A DNA stretch of 18,627 bases from Pseudomonadota bacterium (GTDB lineage: Bacteria; Pseudomonadota; Gammaproteobacteria; Xanthomonadales; Xanthomonadaceae), in assembly GCA_023391775.1 (NCBI GenBank), contig JAEWAG010000271.1, forward strand, positions 1 through 18,627. The letters are read 5' to 3'. How positions within the stretch are numbered: the first letter of the stretch is position 1; each line of letters starts with the position of its first letter. The notes beneath the pieces are model-generated. The model searched no databases and had not been told where the DNA came from. It saw nothing but the letters and a program-made list of their open reading frames with translations. The position numbers and the translations under genes are program-made. Positions 7,067-14,525 of this stretch are shown here, one piece after another.

Positions 7067-7393
7067 ATGGGATCCGAGAGCCTTCTGACATTCCAGCAAG
7101 CAGCAGAGCGAAGTGGGTGCTGCCCTAAGATGCTTCGCCGGGCCGTCAGTTCTGGAGACTTGGCGGTAATCCGTCTTGGCTCGAGCGCGAAGTCCGACCG
7201 AATCCACCCCGACGACTTGGCCGCGTTCTGGGCCAGTCGGCGATATACGCCGCCCGCGCTACCAAAGATCCAAACCTTCGCTCGACCCGCGCCATCGCCA
7301 GACTCGGCAGAGGAGCGCCTTGCAAAGCTCCTCGCAATCAAGAGCCCGCGCCAGGCTGTGCCTAGGCCAAAGAGGGCACCGCCAGCTAAGTAG
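7067..7393 (+). CDS. excisionase-family HTH protein
   Basis: 108-aa protein. Residues 5-60 match the MerR/excisionase-type HTH_17 pattern: LLTFQQAAERSGCCPKMLRRAV (helices 1-3), then the wing GDLAVIRLGSSAKSDRI and the closing helix HPDDLAAFWASRR. The C-terminal 45 residues are Pro/Ala-rich with a short helix (SAEERLAKLLAI) and a basic tail. It most likely binds DNA as a transcription or excision regulator of the element. A weak GAG lies seven bases before the ATG. A 29-bp repeat also found outside the element begins one base after the stop. Family assignment is good; target and role are unknown. Confidence 0.75.
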   Translation: MGSESLLTFQQAAERSGCCPKMLRRAVSSGDLAVIRLGSSAKSDRIHPDDLAAFWASRRYTPPALPKIQTFARPAPSPDSAEERLAKLLAIKSPRQAVPRPKRAPPAK

Positions 7394-7422
7394 GCCGGAT
7401 CGCGACGAGCCTTTCGGGCGTC
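7394..7422. repeat. dispersed 29-bp repeat, copy 2
   Basis: 26 of 29 bases equal 542-570. On the minus strand the loop reads CGAAA, against CGCAA in the first copy, within the same stem GACGCC/GGC-TC-GTC. It begins immediately after the stop codon of the HTH gene. Its presence both outside and inside the element suggests a family of intergenic repeats in this genome. Confidence 0.5.
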
Positions 7423-7476
7423 TCTCGCGCCAAGGGGGTGGCGCGGCCGGCGCGACACCACCGGGGGAGGTGAGTA

Positions 7477-7725
7477 GTGCCGCCGGGTCGATTCTCTGGG
7501 GCATGCGTCGCAGAGACCGAGACCAGTCACCCTGCCCTAGGAGCAGAGCCGCACGGGTGCGCTACCTTGGCCTCCGGCCGGTGCCGTGCGTTGACTGGCG
7601 GCAACAGAATGGCCCAGCGCGCCTGCGGCTGGTATCGGGAGAACTCCACGGGCCGTGTAGGAAGATTCCGACGTGCTTCGAGGGTCTATTATCGAGAGCC
7701 CTGGGATGCCAGACCATGCACATGA
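7477..7725 (+). CDS. small hypothetical protein with GTG start
   Basis: 82-aa ORF. The case for it is in its signals: GGGGGAGG lies six bases before a GTG start, and its TGA overlaps the ATG of the next gene (ATGA at 7722-7725), a normal translational coupling. The protein is rich in Arg, Gly, Ala and Cys (five Cys) with no recognisable domain. The C-terminal part (QRACGWYRENSTGRVGRF and onward) looks natural. An alternative frame over the same DNA, in phase with the next gene, is also open and plausible, so the true product is uncertain. Confidence 0.45.
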   Translation: MPPGRFSGACVAETETSHPALGAEPHGCATLASGRCRALTGGNRMAQRACGWYRENSTGRVGRFRRASRVYYREPWDARPCT

Positions 7726-8066
7726 CCGATGGTCCCCGAGAGGAGCGTTCTACGCGAGCCGCCGACTTGGCCGGTAAGGACTGGCTGACAGAGCCCGAGG
7801 CCGCTCTGTATTGCTGCGTCTCCATGAGCCAGTTCAGGACGCACGCAAGCGACTATGGGCTGACACCAAAGAGCTTCATGGGGAAGAAGCTCTACGAGAA
7901 GGCAGCCTTGTATCGCGCTATCGCAGACGCCCCGCCGTGGGGAGGGTACGCAGGCCAAGCCCTACGCGGCCCAGCGACCGTTGCCATTAGCCCCGAGGTA
8001 GCCCGGCGTCTCGAAGGCGTCCGGACCCGTCCTTATCGGCCGCGGAAGGGACGTCCTGAGAGTTGA
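7722..8066 (+). CDS. excisionase-like HTH protein
   Basis: 114-aa protein. Residues 18-62 carry an HTH_17/excisionase-like segment: KDWLTEPEAALYCCVSMSQF (helices 1-2), then RTHASDYGLTPKSFMGKKLY, ending in the helix EKAALYRAIAD. The C-terminal part is unrecognised and ends in a basic tail. The start at 7722 overlaps the stop of the upstream ORF (ATGA); another ATG two codons earlier at 7716 is possible. It probably binds DNA. It is the third such small regulator in the left block, and two more occur on the right side of the element. Confidence 0.68.
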   Translation: MTDGPREERSTRAADLAGKDWLTEPEAALYCCVSMSQFRTHASDYGLTPKSFMGKKLYEKAALYRAIADAPPWGGYAGQALRGPATVAISPEVARRLEGVRTRPYRPRKGRPES

Positions 8067-8086
8067 CGGCAACTTCCCCCAGCCGG

Positions 8087-8095
8087 TGCTAGGAT
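8087..8095 (+). promoter_or_regulatory. possible extended -10 promoter element
   Basis: TGCTAGGAT matches the extended -10 form TGnTAnnaT, 30 bases before the start at 8126. A TTGACG at 8063-8068 is too far (21-bp spacing) to be a standard -35. If real, it drives the 105-aa gene independently. Confidence 0.3.
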
Positions 8096-8125
8096 CGGCT
8101 CGAGCCGTCCATGAGGCCGCTGACA

Positions 8126-8443
8126 ATGACCGTAGAAGCCGAGTTCCAACCAGATCCGCCCCCCGTCCTCGTGGAGGACTTTTCCTCCTTGCGGCCGGGG
8201 AGCGCGCGACGGTTCGCTCTTATGGAGTATGTCTCGGGCGGCGGAGCGGCTCCGTTCGGCGTGGAGTACCTACACGGACACATAGAGTACCGCTCACCAG
8301 GCCAGAAGGATGCGGTTGCCCATGGGACCGCACGGCTAGTCGATGGCGGAGAGTTCCGCCCCGTCCGCATCCTCTTCTCCCGTTACCACCAGACAGCAAC
8401 CCTGAAGGGGCTGGAGCTGGAGGGCCGGATCAGCCTTACCTGA
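8126..8443 (+). CDS. conserved-looking hypothetical protein
   Basis: 105-aa soluble protein with no signal peptide or membrane segment. It has several beta-strand-like stretches (FGVEYLHGHIEYRS, FRPVRILFSRYH) and may be a small beta-barrel or sandwich. I do not recognise the family. The start at 8126 is chosen over 8111 because GAGG lies nine bases before it, whereas nothing precedes 8111. It is the last plus-strand gene of the left block and converges on the ejection-protein gene, with 13 bases between the two stop codons and no clear terminator there. Confidence 0.6.
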   Translation: MTVEAEFQPDPPPVLVEDFSSLRPGSARRFALMEYVSGGGAAPFGVEYLHGHIEYRSPGQKDAVAHGTARLVDGGEFRPVRILFSRYHQTATLKGLELEGRISLT

Positions 8444-8456
8444 TCCGGCTGTCCTA

Positions 8457-10853
8457 TCAGCGGTGCGCCTGCCTCTCCAGGTCATCGACCAAGGAAGCCA
8501 GCTCCGGGTCGTCCTCTTGCTCAACGATTCGCCTGAGGGTCTGCAACTGCGCTAGTAACTCGCCGGTAGGCTTTTCGCCGTTGGCCGCTAGCCACTGAAC
8601 CGTCTTGGGGTTGGTGAGCAATCGAGCCATGCGATTAGCCGCCAAGGCGGACGCGCCTGAGCCGGCCATCGTCAGCAACGCACCTGTTACGTTGCCGGTG
8701 AGCAACTGCTGTCCTCCGAGCAGGGCCGTACCGCCAGCCTGCATGAGCGCTCCTTGGCGCGCTGTACCGGAAGGGTTCCGGAACACCCGACTGCCCTCTC
8801 GGACCCGCTCAGCCGTCCGGGCAATCCGGTCCATGTTTGCGCTGAACATCGGGCCATGCCGGTCAAATAGCACTCGCTTGGCTTCGGGACTAACCGAGTC
8901 CCAGTTGGTGAGAAACGTCTCCATGCTGAAGACATCGCCCGCCGCCGTTTGCTCCCGGCTCGTTGCGCGCCCCATGCGCCGGATGAAAGACGCTGTCAGC
9001 TCTCGCTGCGCACCCCGGTCCAGGGATTGCATGACACTCCGGAGCGTCGTAGCGCCCTGCCCGACTCCACTGAAAGCGGCTGCATACACCTTCTCCGGGC
9101 CGCCCGACCTCTCGATGACGTGCTCAATCCGCTCCAAGCGAGCCATCCCCGCCCTGAAGTGGCTGTTGGCCCTCTGGAACGCTTGCTGAGCCCTCGGCCC
9201 CGCTGCCTGCGCCGCAGCCCGCATGTCGTCAGAGAGAGCCCCGTAGAGGCCCCGGAGCTGGCGCGTGGGGATGTCCGGCACAAGGCCGGCGTCCGCGATC
9301 ATCTCGCCAACCCGGGTCCGAACCCTCGCCAGGGCCGCATAGGGGATTACGCCTTGCCCGGCAGCCAGGTCCGCCTCCAGTGCCTGCCGGATGCCAGCGA
9401 GCTTCGGATTGGTAAGTAACGCCGACGTAGCGGCAGCCCCGGGAATCGCCGCGGACTGCCGCCCGAGGTACGACGCGGTTGCCTGCGCCGGGACGGTCGC
9501 GCCCTGCTGCACCAGCTTGTCGAGCTCCCCATACAGGCGGTCGGACTGCTGCCGAAAGCGCTCCATGAAGCCGCCCGGACCCTCTACCCCCCGGATGATC
9601 GTCTGCCCTGCCTGGGCTGGAGTGACAGTGCTACCCCGCCGTGACAGCCCGTCCGCCATATGGTCGAGACGTGTGCTGACGCCTCGGGCCTGGGCACGAC
9701 CAAACGCCTCCATGCGCCCAGCACCGCCCGGCACATTGCCGGCGAGTGTTTCAAGCGCTTGTGCGGTGCGGCTTCCGGTTGCCTGCCCCACCGAAGGGGT
9801 AATGCCGGCGGCTGCGAAGTCCGCCATCGCTTGCTGCGTCGCGCCGGGATCAGATCCCCTCACGGCGGCCCGGGTGCCGGCTGCCATCGCAGCGGGGATG
9901 GAGCCTTGGGCTCGGACGAGTGGGGTAACAGCGCCAATCCCGCCTGGTGCGGCTGCACCGAGGAGTCCTGCGAGCACCTGCGAGCCCGTCCCGCCTCCTG
10001 CCTCACGCACACTTCCGGCGGCACCGGCGCCCGACGCGGTTGCAGCCATCTGGGAGACCGGCTGAGCGGTGAGGAAGGATGCGAGGCGCCCAAGCCCGGG
10101 CATAGCCTGCGCGCGGCTCAGGAGGCCAGCCACGCCGCCTACGCCCATTGTCAGGCCAGTACCCGTCAGCGCTTCGCCCACATCGCCCAATACGCGCTCC
10201 CTGCTGGTCTCCGGCTCGGGCAGGCCAAGCTTGTCCGCCACGCCCGTAGCGAACTGCCGGTAGGTGGGTTGATTGCCGGGTACGAGGTAATGGTTGAAGG
10301 CGTCGCCCCCGCCAGCGCCGACCAAGGAGCCGATGCCTTGGATCACCGAGCGGGCGGACATGCCGAGGTCACGACTCAAGCCGGAGGAAGACGGCGCGGG
10401 GTTGCGCTCGGCCGTCGGGCCCTCGCCCTTCACTTGCGACGAGTCAGTCTGCGAAGCCGCGTATCTCTTCCATGGCCCTTCCTCCTGCGGCGCGGCCCTC
10501 GTTGGGCCTTGCGCGTCCTGATAGCGAACCGAGGGGCCCTGCTCGACGATTTCCCTCGGCATGTCGGCCCCATTGGAGCGAGCCGATAGCGTCCCATCCC
10601 TCAATCCCTGGATTCTCCGCGCGATGGCTCGGGCGGCGGGTACATCGTTGGCGGCATCCGCCCGGCGCAGTGCCGAAATCAAATCCTGTTCGTTGTACGG
10701 ATCACCTGCAGGGCGCTGTGTCGGGGCGCTTTCAGGTAGCGCTTGCTTGTAGCTCGCCTGGGCATAGGCAAGCACCTGGTCCTCGGTGGCGCCGTCAGGG
10801 GCAGTCACCTCAAAGCGGCGACCGTCTGGAGATGTAACTTCGTAAGTGGGCAT
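8457..10853 (-). CDS. phage DNA-ejection / internal virion protein
   Basis: 798-aa protein, apparently intact. The N-terminus (YEVTSPDGRRFEVTAPDGA, then EDQVLAYAQ, residues 4-31) is a short domain that recurs at the start of podovirus ejection and internal virion proteins. An Ala/Arg helix AANDVPAARAIARRI follows near residue 68. From about 165 to 330 the protein is Gly/Ala-rich and weakly hydrophobic, as in proteins that insert in membranes during DNA entry. The middle is helical (EALDAD-type heptads, 480-620), and the C-terminus has another Ala/Gly hydrophobic stretch (ALMQAGGTALLGGQQLLTG) before a charged tail. In phages such proteins are packed in the capsid and form the channel through the cell envelope. 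AGGA six bases before the ATG. It ends the long minus-strand gene series, yet no other virion gene is present. Exact phage relative not known. Confidence 0.72.
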   Translation of the reverse strand: MPTYEVTSPDGRRFEVTAPDGATEDQVLAYAQASYKQALPESAPTQRPAGDPYNEQDLISALRRADAANDVPAARAIARRIQGLRDGTLSARSNGADMPREIVEQGPSVRYQDAQGPTRAAPQEEGPWKRYAASQTDSSQVKGEGPTAERNPAPSSSGLSRDLGMSARSVIQGIGSLVGAGGGDAFNHYLVPGNQPTYRQFATGVADKLGLPEPETSRERVLGDVGEALTGTGLTMGVGGVAGLLSRAQAMPGLGRLASFLTAQPVSQMAATASGAGAAGSVREAGGGTGSQVLAGLLGAAAPGGIGAVTPLVRAQGSIPAAMAAGTRAAVRGSDPGATQQAMADFAAAGITPSVGQATGSRTAQALETLAGNVPGGAGRMEAFGRAQARGVSTRLDHMADGLSRRGSTVTPAQAGQTIIRGVEGPGGFMERFRQQSDRLYGELDKLVQQGATVPAQATASYLGRQSAAIPGAAATSALLTNPKLAGIRQALEADLAAGQGVIPYAALARVRTRVGEMIADAGLVPDIPTRQLRGLYGALSDDMRAAAQAAGPRAQQAFQRANSHFRAGMARLERIEHVIERSGGPEKVYAAAFSGVGQGATTLRSVMQSLDRGAQRELTASFIRRMGRATSREQTAAGDVFSMETFLTNWDSVSPEAKRVLFDRHGPMFSANMDRIARTAERVREGSRVFRNPSGTARQGALMQAGGTALLGGQQLLTGNVTGALLTMAGSGASALAANRMARLLTNPKTVQWLAANGEKPTGELLAQLQTLRRIVEQEDDPELASLVDDLERQAHR

Positions 10854-10921
10854 AGGGAGTCCTTTCCGCTATGGATTGGTCGCCACGCAAATGCGTGGTG
10901 TATGCGATTGCTGGAGGAGGG

Positions 10922-11122
10922 CTACATCAGCCAGTGGGCTTCCCACATCAGGTCCGCATCTACCCCGACAACCATCGTCAGGCCGCGGAACCACGCCGTA
11001 CCATCACAGCCGCAGGGGTTTTCGTCGCAGGCTGCCTCGTGGTCTATGCGCGCAAAGGCCGCCGGTTCCAGCAGCACTTGGCAGGCAACAGTCTGCCGCG
11101 TAGCGAGTTCCTCTCGGGTCAT
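10922..11122 (-). CDS. 66-aa Cys/His-containing small protein
   Basis: 66-aa ORF with an excellent ribosome binding site (GGAGAGG just before CA-ATG). It contains four cysteines, three of them clustered as C-x4-C-x-C at residues 32-39, plus His28 and His63, so a single metal site is possible. There is no hydrophobic segment. It lies 41 nt after the HGG-motif gene and 68 nt before the ejection-protein gene in the same direction, so it belongs to that transcript. I do not recognise it. Confidence 0.65.
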   Translation of the reverse strand: MTREELATRQTVACQVLLEPAAFARIDHEAACDENPCGCDGTAWFRGLTMVVGVDADLMWEAHWLM

Positions 11123-11163
11123 TGCACCTCTCCTTGGTCTAGCCCGGGAAAGGCCGACCCGTA

Positions 11164-11673
11164 CTAGCCGGTCTCGGAGCCGACTCCCGTGGCGGCCAGC
11201 TCGCGGGCTTTCAGTAGATTCTTTGCAACGCGGGCTTTGCCCTCAGGGGTGCGCGGCCCCGTACTTCGGCCGCCATGAAAGCGGCACCGCCGCCGGCCCG
11301 GCTCGCTCCAGGCTTGGCAGGGCTCACCGTCGCGGTGTCTCCGGGCACCACAGCGAACTCGCACCATCTGGCGCGCCAAAGTCATGTACTCCGGCGTTGG
11401 CGATGGCCCGGACTGGGCGGGGGCCAAAGTCATAGGCGGTTCTATTTCGCCGTAACTTATTCCGGTCATCTCCGCCCACTCCAAGAGGATGGCATCCAAG
11501 ACCGCACCGTTGGTCCCGGCGGCGCTCCCCGGGCTCTCCTGCGCCTTCCTCGCAGCGAAGACGGCAGCCGCCTCGCGCGAGGGCATGTAGTCAATGCGCG
11601 GGTACAGCCTTCGGCGCTCTCGCTGCATGCGCGCCAGATGCTCCCGATCCCGGGACAAGTAGCCGTCCGCCAT
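11164..11673 (-). CDS. phage HGG-motif protein with CCCH zinc-knuckle-like site
   Basis: 169-aa protein. The N-terminal half is helical and charged. Residues 106-150 carry a pattern that I know from many proteobacterial phages and prophages: CGARRHRDGEPC, then RRRCRFHGGRSTGPRTPEGK. The residues C108, C119, C130 and H133 are spaced like a zinc knuckle, followed by HGG-x-STGPRTPEG. These proteins are often near terminase genes, but their role is not settled; DNA or RNA binding is likely. The start at 11673 has AGGAG six bases upstream; the longer frame upstream lacks one. Its neighbours are a membrane protein and the small Cys-rich protein. Confidence 0.7.
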   Translation of the reverse strand: MADGYLSRDREHLARMQRERRRLYPRIDYMPSREAAAVFAARKAQESPGSAAGTNGAVLDAILLEWAEMTGISYGEIEPPMTLAPAQSGPSPTPEYMTLARQMVRVRCGARRHRDGEPCQAWSEPGRRRCRFHGGRSTGPRTPEGKARVAKNLLKARELAATGVGSETG

Positions 11674-11781
11674 AGCGGTCTCCTGAAGCCTCCAAAGTGA
11701 TCCGCGTGACGCGGCCAAACTCATACGTGCGCGCGTGAGTCGGATAATTCCGGGAACGTCGCTGGTCCACACGGAAGCCCA

Positions 11782-12336
11782 CTATGGAAAGTTCGTCCCG
11801 TCGAATCCATTGCTGCTCGGGTCTCGGAGCCGCTTTGCCTCTTCCCGGAGACGATCAATCTCGCACCACTGCTCCGCGCGGAAGTGCTTCGCGTCTTCCT
11901 CGATCTGGTTCAAGCGACTCCAGATGTTGTCGATAGCCCTCTGGTTACGCGCTGCCAGAGACCTTGTTTGGTCTCCGGTGTACCAAACGTAGTACGCAAA
12001 GGCGCCCAGCAGCGCCAGCCAGAGCTCGACGGGCGCTTTCGCCTGCCCCCAAGGCAGGAAGGGCGACACTAGCGCCCAAAGTCCCCAGATCGCCCCGACG
12101 CAAACCGCTAGGCAACCTAGCTCGTACGTTATCGAGAGTGCGATCACTGGCCCGCCAATGAGGCAAGTCCATACGAGCCATTCGGGCCCTTGACCACTCT
12201 TTGAGAGCCCGATCCACCACGCGAGTGCGATCACCGCCACGGCGAAGGGATAGCGCCAATACCAGGGCCATGCCCATATCAGAGCCAGCTCACCGTTGCG
12301 GTCCCTCGTGATCCCCCACTTTCCCCTGACAGCCAT
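11782..12336 (-). CDS. four-helix membrane protein with coiled-coil tail
   Basis: 184-aa protein. Four hydrophobic segments lie at residues about 29-44, 53-70, 73-91 and 103-119, rich in Trp, which predicts an inner-membrane protein. Residues about 124-172 then form a charged helix with heptad-like spacing (AIDNIWSRLNQIEEDAKHF), probably a cytoplasmic coiled coil. No family recognised. Small membrane proteins in prophages and satellites are often superinfection-exclusion or lysis factors, but nothing in the sequence proves either. A GGGGGCG lies just before the ATG. It stands between two gaps of about 110 nt. Confidence 0.65.
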   Translation of the reverse strand: MAVRGKWGITRDRNGELALIWAWPWYWRYPFAVAVIALAWWIGLSKSGQGPEWLVWTCLIGGPVIALSITYELGCLAVCVGAIWGLWALVSPFLPWGQAKAPVELWLALLGAFAYYVWYTGDQTRSLAARNQRAIDNIWSRLNQIEEDAKHFRAEQWCEIDRLREEAKRLRDPSSNGFDGTNFP

Positions 12337-12447
12337 AGCGCCCCCGCCGGTCGGGATTTGGCACTTTCTAGCACGCCTCCGGGCATGGAAGGCGGTGCCC
12401 CGTATGCCGCCGGGGCCACGCGGTGCCGGGGGGGCGAACTCTGCGGA

Positions 12448-13074
12448 CTAGGCAGCCCTTGCCGGACGGGCAACCCGAGGCCGAGCTTTGCGGACAAAAA
12501 AATTAGGGCCGCTGGGGTAGTGCACCGGGCGAGGCCCAGTGTTTTCAGTATCCCTGATTCGGCTCGAATCCCGACCACCCGTTAAGGTTCGCCCCGCATG
12601 CACGCGGGCGAGCTTGAAGTGGGCGATGGTCAGCTCGTCTTGGATCCAGCCGGACGCCTCCCTAAGCAGGCGCCAGAATTTGCGCCGGCTCATGTTCGGC
12701 AGCGGGGTCAGCTCGTACGGACCTCGATTGGTCGGCCACCGGGCATGAAGCAGTGACACCCGCACCAGGTACTCAGCCTGCCAGAGCTCCACGTTCCAGC
12801 CGCGTACTCGGGACGCCACCGCGCGCTGTACCAACCGCTCCCCTTCGCCGGTCCGCTCCCACACCAGGAGCACGTCCTGCAGGGGCGTTAGGCCGGCCAT
12901 GCCGCGAGCGAGGGCGCTTAGCCCGGCGTACACGGGCGGTCGCCAACCCTTGGGGTCACCGTAGAAGGCGCTCCTCCGCTCCGGTACTCCAGATCCGGGC
13001 GCCCGCATCAGCGACAGAGGGATGCCCGCCTCGGTAGTCGATGGCGCCGCAGTGGGGCCGCCCTTAACAGCCAT
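12448..13074 (-). CDS. hypothetical protein with HTH-like segment
   Basis: 208-aa protein with this start; the frame is open further up to a TTG at 13170, but ATG 13074 has GGAGG 11 bases upstream and begins a natural N-terminus. Residues about 125-150 (LPNMSRRKFWRLLREASGWI, then QDEL) resemble the sigma-region-4-like HTH of phage late-gene regulators and antiterminators. This is my reading of the pattern, not a secure match. The last 40 codons have lower GC and a basic tail. Its place, after a replication-like gene and before the membrane, HGG and virion genes, would fit a late regulator. Confidence 0.5.
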   Translation of the reverse strand: MAVKGGPTAAPSTTEAGIPLSLMRAPGSGVPERRSAFYGDPKGWRPPVYAGLSALARGMAGLTPLQDVLLVWERTGEGERLVQRAVASRVRGWNVELWQAEYLVRVSLLHARWPTNRGPYELTPLPNMSRRKFWRLLREASGWIQDELTIAHFKLARVHAGRTLTGGRDSSRIRDTENTGPRPVHYPSGPNFFVRKARPRVARPARAA

Positions 13075-13105
13075 GCCCAGAGCATCCTCCGTGCACAGCA
13101 GTACC

Positions 13106-13133
13106 CCAGAGCTGTCGCTCTGGTAGATATCTA
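13106..13133. promoter_or_regulatory. hairpin plus palindrome in intergenic leader
   Basis: CCAGAGC-TGTC-GCTCTGG (13106-13123) is a perfect 7-bp hairpin, and TAGATATCTA (13124-13133) is a perfect 10-bp palindrome directly beside it. Both lie in the 141-nt gap between the winged-helix gene and the start of the next gene, so they are good operator or leader candidates. Confidence 0.4.
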
Positions 13134-13215
13134 GAAAGGAGGCCCATGGTGGGGCAAGAGAAAGCGCCAAAACGGGCGGATTTAGCCCCGCTATAGGGCC
13201 ACAGGCGAGCAGGAA

Positions 13216-13671
13216 TCATGCTGCCTTGCCCTCTGACAGGGCCAGTACAGGCCCGTTATGGGGCAAGGGCGCGCGCTGTTCCCAGAGACGGGACGCCTTG
13301 GCTTCGGGCGGGTACAGGACGCCCTTGCCAACGTCGTCAATTGGCTCCCACGTGATCGCGTACAGATTGCAAGCGCCCTTGTGGCCCGGCCGTGTCACCA
13401 TGGCGAAGCCCGCATCCACGGCTTCCTGTGCGGCCCGATCGCGAGTCCCACCACTCCGCCAGCCGCGCTCAAGCGCCTGGGTGCGGGTAAAGGCTAGATC
13501 GCCGTTGTTCCGCCCGTCGTACGCCGCCGCAAGCTCGATCAGGAACTTGACCGCATTGCCACTGAGCGCTCGCCACTGTGGCGAGCGGATGACGTAGTGC
13601 GGTAGGCGCAGGAACGTGTGTCCCGTACGACCGCGAAGCCTACTGCGCCTCCGCGCTTCTTTGTCTGCCAT
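13216..13671 (-). CDS. winged-helix protein, replication-like
   Basis: 151-aa protein. Residues 20-110 follow the pattern of winged-helix replication or regulatory proteins common in small prophages and plasmids: LPHYVIRSPQWRALSGNAVK, FLIELAAAYDGRNNGDLAFT, a recognition region GWRSGGTRDRAAQEAVDAGF, and a beta wing ending in YAITWEPIDD. The basic N-terminus (MADKEARRRSRLRGR) suits DNA contact. It may initiate replication of the excised element or regulate it; no catalytic motif is visible. The gene starts 15 nt after the coiled-coil gene, with a GGGGGCGAA before the ATG. The function is inferred. Confidence 0.6.
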   Translation of the reverse strand: MADKEARRRSRLRGRTGHTFLRLPHYVIRSPQWRALSGNAVKFLIELAAAYDGRNNGDLAFTRTQALERGWRSGGTRDRAAQEAVDAGFAMVTRPGHKGACNLYAITWEPIDDVGKGVLYPPEAKASRLWEQRAPLPHNGPVLALSEGKAA

Positions 13672-13686
13672 TTCGCCCCCCGGCGG

Positions 13687-13932
13687 TCAGAGCAGTTGCC
13701 CAGGCGTCGCTCCACGCCTTCGGACTGGGCTTGTAGGCCCTCCTAGGACGCGGTCGATGCCTCGGATGAGGTCTTCCAGATCGGCGAGGCTTGCCGCTTT
13801 CAGGGCCATCTCTGTGCGGAGGTGGCGCCGCTGGGCTTCCGCCCGGGTGCGATGCCGCTGCAGCTCCACGCGGCCCTCAGCGCGCTCTGCGAGCAGTTCA
13901 AGGACTCGGGCGGTATAGAACGCCGGCCTCAC
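13687..13932 (-). CDS. short helical (coiled-coil) protein
   Basis: 81-aa protein, almost entirely helical: ARVLELLAERAEGRVELQRH followed by an Arg/Ala/Glu-rich stretch, then ADLEDLIRGIDRVLGG. This suggests a coiled coil that may dimerise or bind a partner. It starts with GTG, which overlaps the TGA of the HNH gene (GTGA, 13929-13932), so translation is coupled. No family recognised. The overlap and reading-frame continuity make a real gene likely despite the small size. Confidence 0.6.
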   Translation of the reverse strand: MRPAFYTARVLELLAERAEGRVELQRHRTRAEAQRRHLRTEMALKAASLADLEDLIRGIDRVLGGPTSPVRRRGATPGQLL

Positions 13933-14525
13933 GACACGGCCCCTGTGGCGTCTTTGCGGCGGCTACGGCGCGACCTGCGCCGGGACACCGCACGCCCACC
14001 GCGGCACACTACGTGGCGCCACGTGGTGCCGTTCCGTGCGTCTCGCACGGTCCTCGGGTCCACGCCTAGCTCGCGCGCCCAGTAGCCGGGTGGAAGCTCC
14101 GATACGCGGATCTGACAGACCAAGTCCTCGTTGAGCTTTGCCTTGGGCCTCTCCGAGCCGACCGGTGCCAGCCCGGCTTCCACCGCGTGGAGCACGTTCT
14201 CGCGACGAGTCACCAGGGCGAGGTTCGCAAGCCGGTTGTCGGCCTTGCGGCCATTGAGGTGGTTCACCTCCAGACCGGCCGGAATCGGCCCATGGACGGC
14301 CTCCCAAATGATCCGATGGGCGTACTGGTGTTTGGCGTCACCCCTCGAAATCCGGACATAGCCATCCGAGCAGGGGTGCCCGATGGGCTTGCCCCAAGTG
14401 CCGTAGATGATGCCTCGGCGCGGCCAGACGATTACGCGGGCCTGCCAGTGGTAGGCCACATGTCGGATGAGGGTGCGTGGGGCTGGCGTTCCCAGCAGCC
14501 CGAAGGCGGGATGCAGGGGGCGCAT
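13929..14525 (-). CDS. HNH endonuclease with C-terminal HTH
   Basis: 198-aa protein. Residues 69-115 are a clear HNH_3-type nuclease: AHRIIWEAVHGPIPAGLEVN, then HLNGRKADNRLANL and the closing ENVLHA. Metal and catalytic positions are likely H70, H89, N97 and N101. Residues about 128-172 form an HTH of the type found after HNH domains in phage homing endonucleases (KLNEDLVCQIR, WARELGVDPRTVRDAR, TTWRHV). The basic C-terminus aids DNA binding. The ATG overlaps the stop of the preceding HTH gene by one base (TAATG). Homing (free-standing selfish nuclease) or packaging-related nicking are possible. The 52 codons upstream in the same frame overlap the HTH gene and are not part of it. Confidence 0.85.
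   Translation of the reverse strand: MRPLHPAFGLLGTPAPRTLIRHVAYHWQARVIVWPRRGIIYGTWGKPIGHPCSDGYVRISRGDAKHQYAHRIIWEAVHGPIPAGLEVNHLNGRKADNRLANLALVTRRENVLHAVEAGLAPVGSERPKAKLNEDLVCQIRVSELPPGYWARELGVDPRTVRDARNGTTWRHVVCRGGRAVSRRRSRRSRRKDATGAVS

Noticed and set aside
13135..13196. Plus-strand AAAGGAGG followed by ATG and a 16-codon ORF
   Set aside because: The SD is very strong but only three bases from the ATG, the peptide is tiny, and it lies antisense in the gap of a minus-strand gene series. Probably chance, though a leader peptide cannot be excluded.
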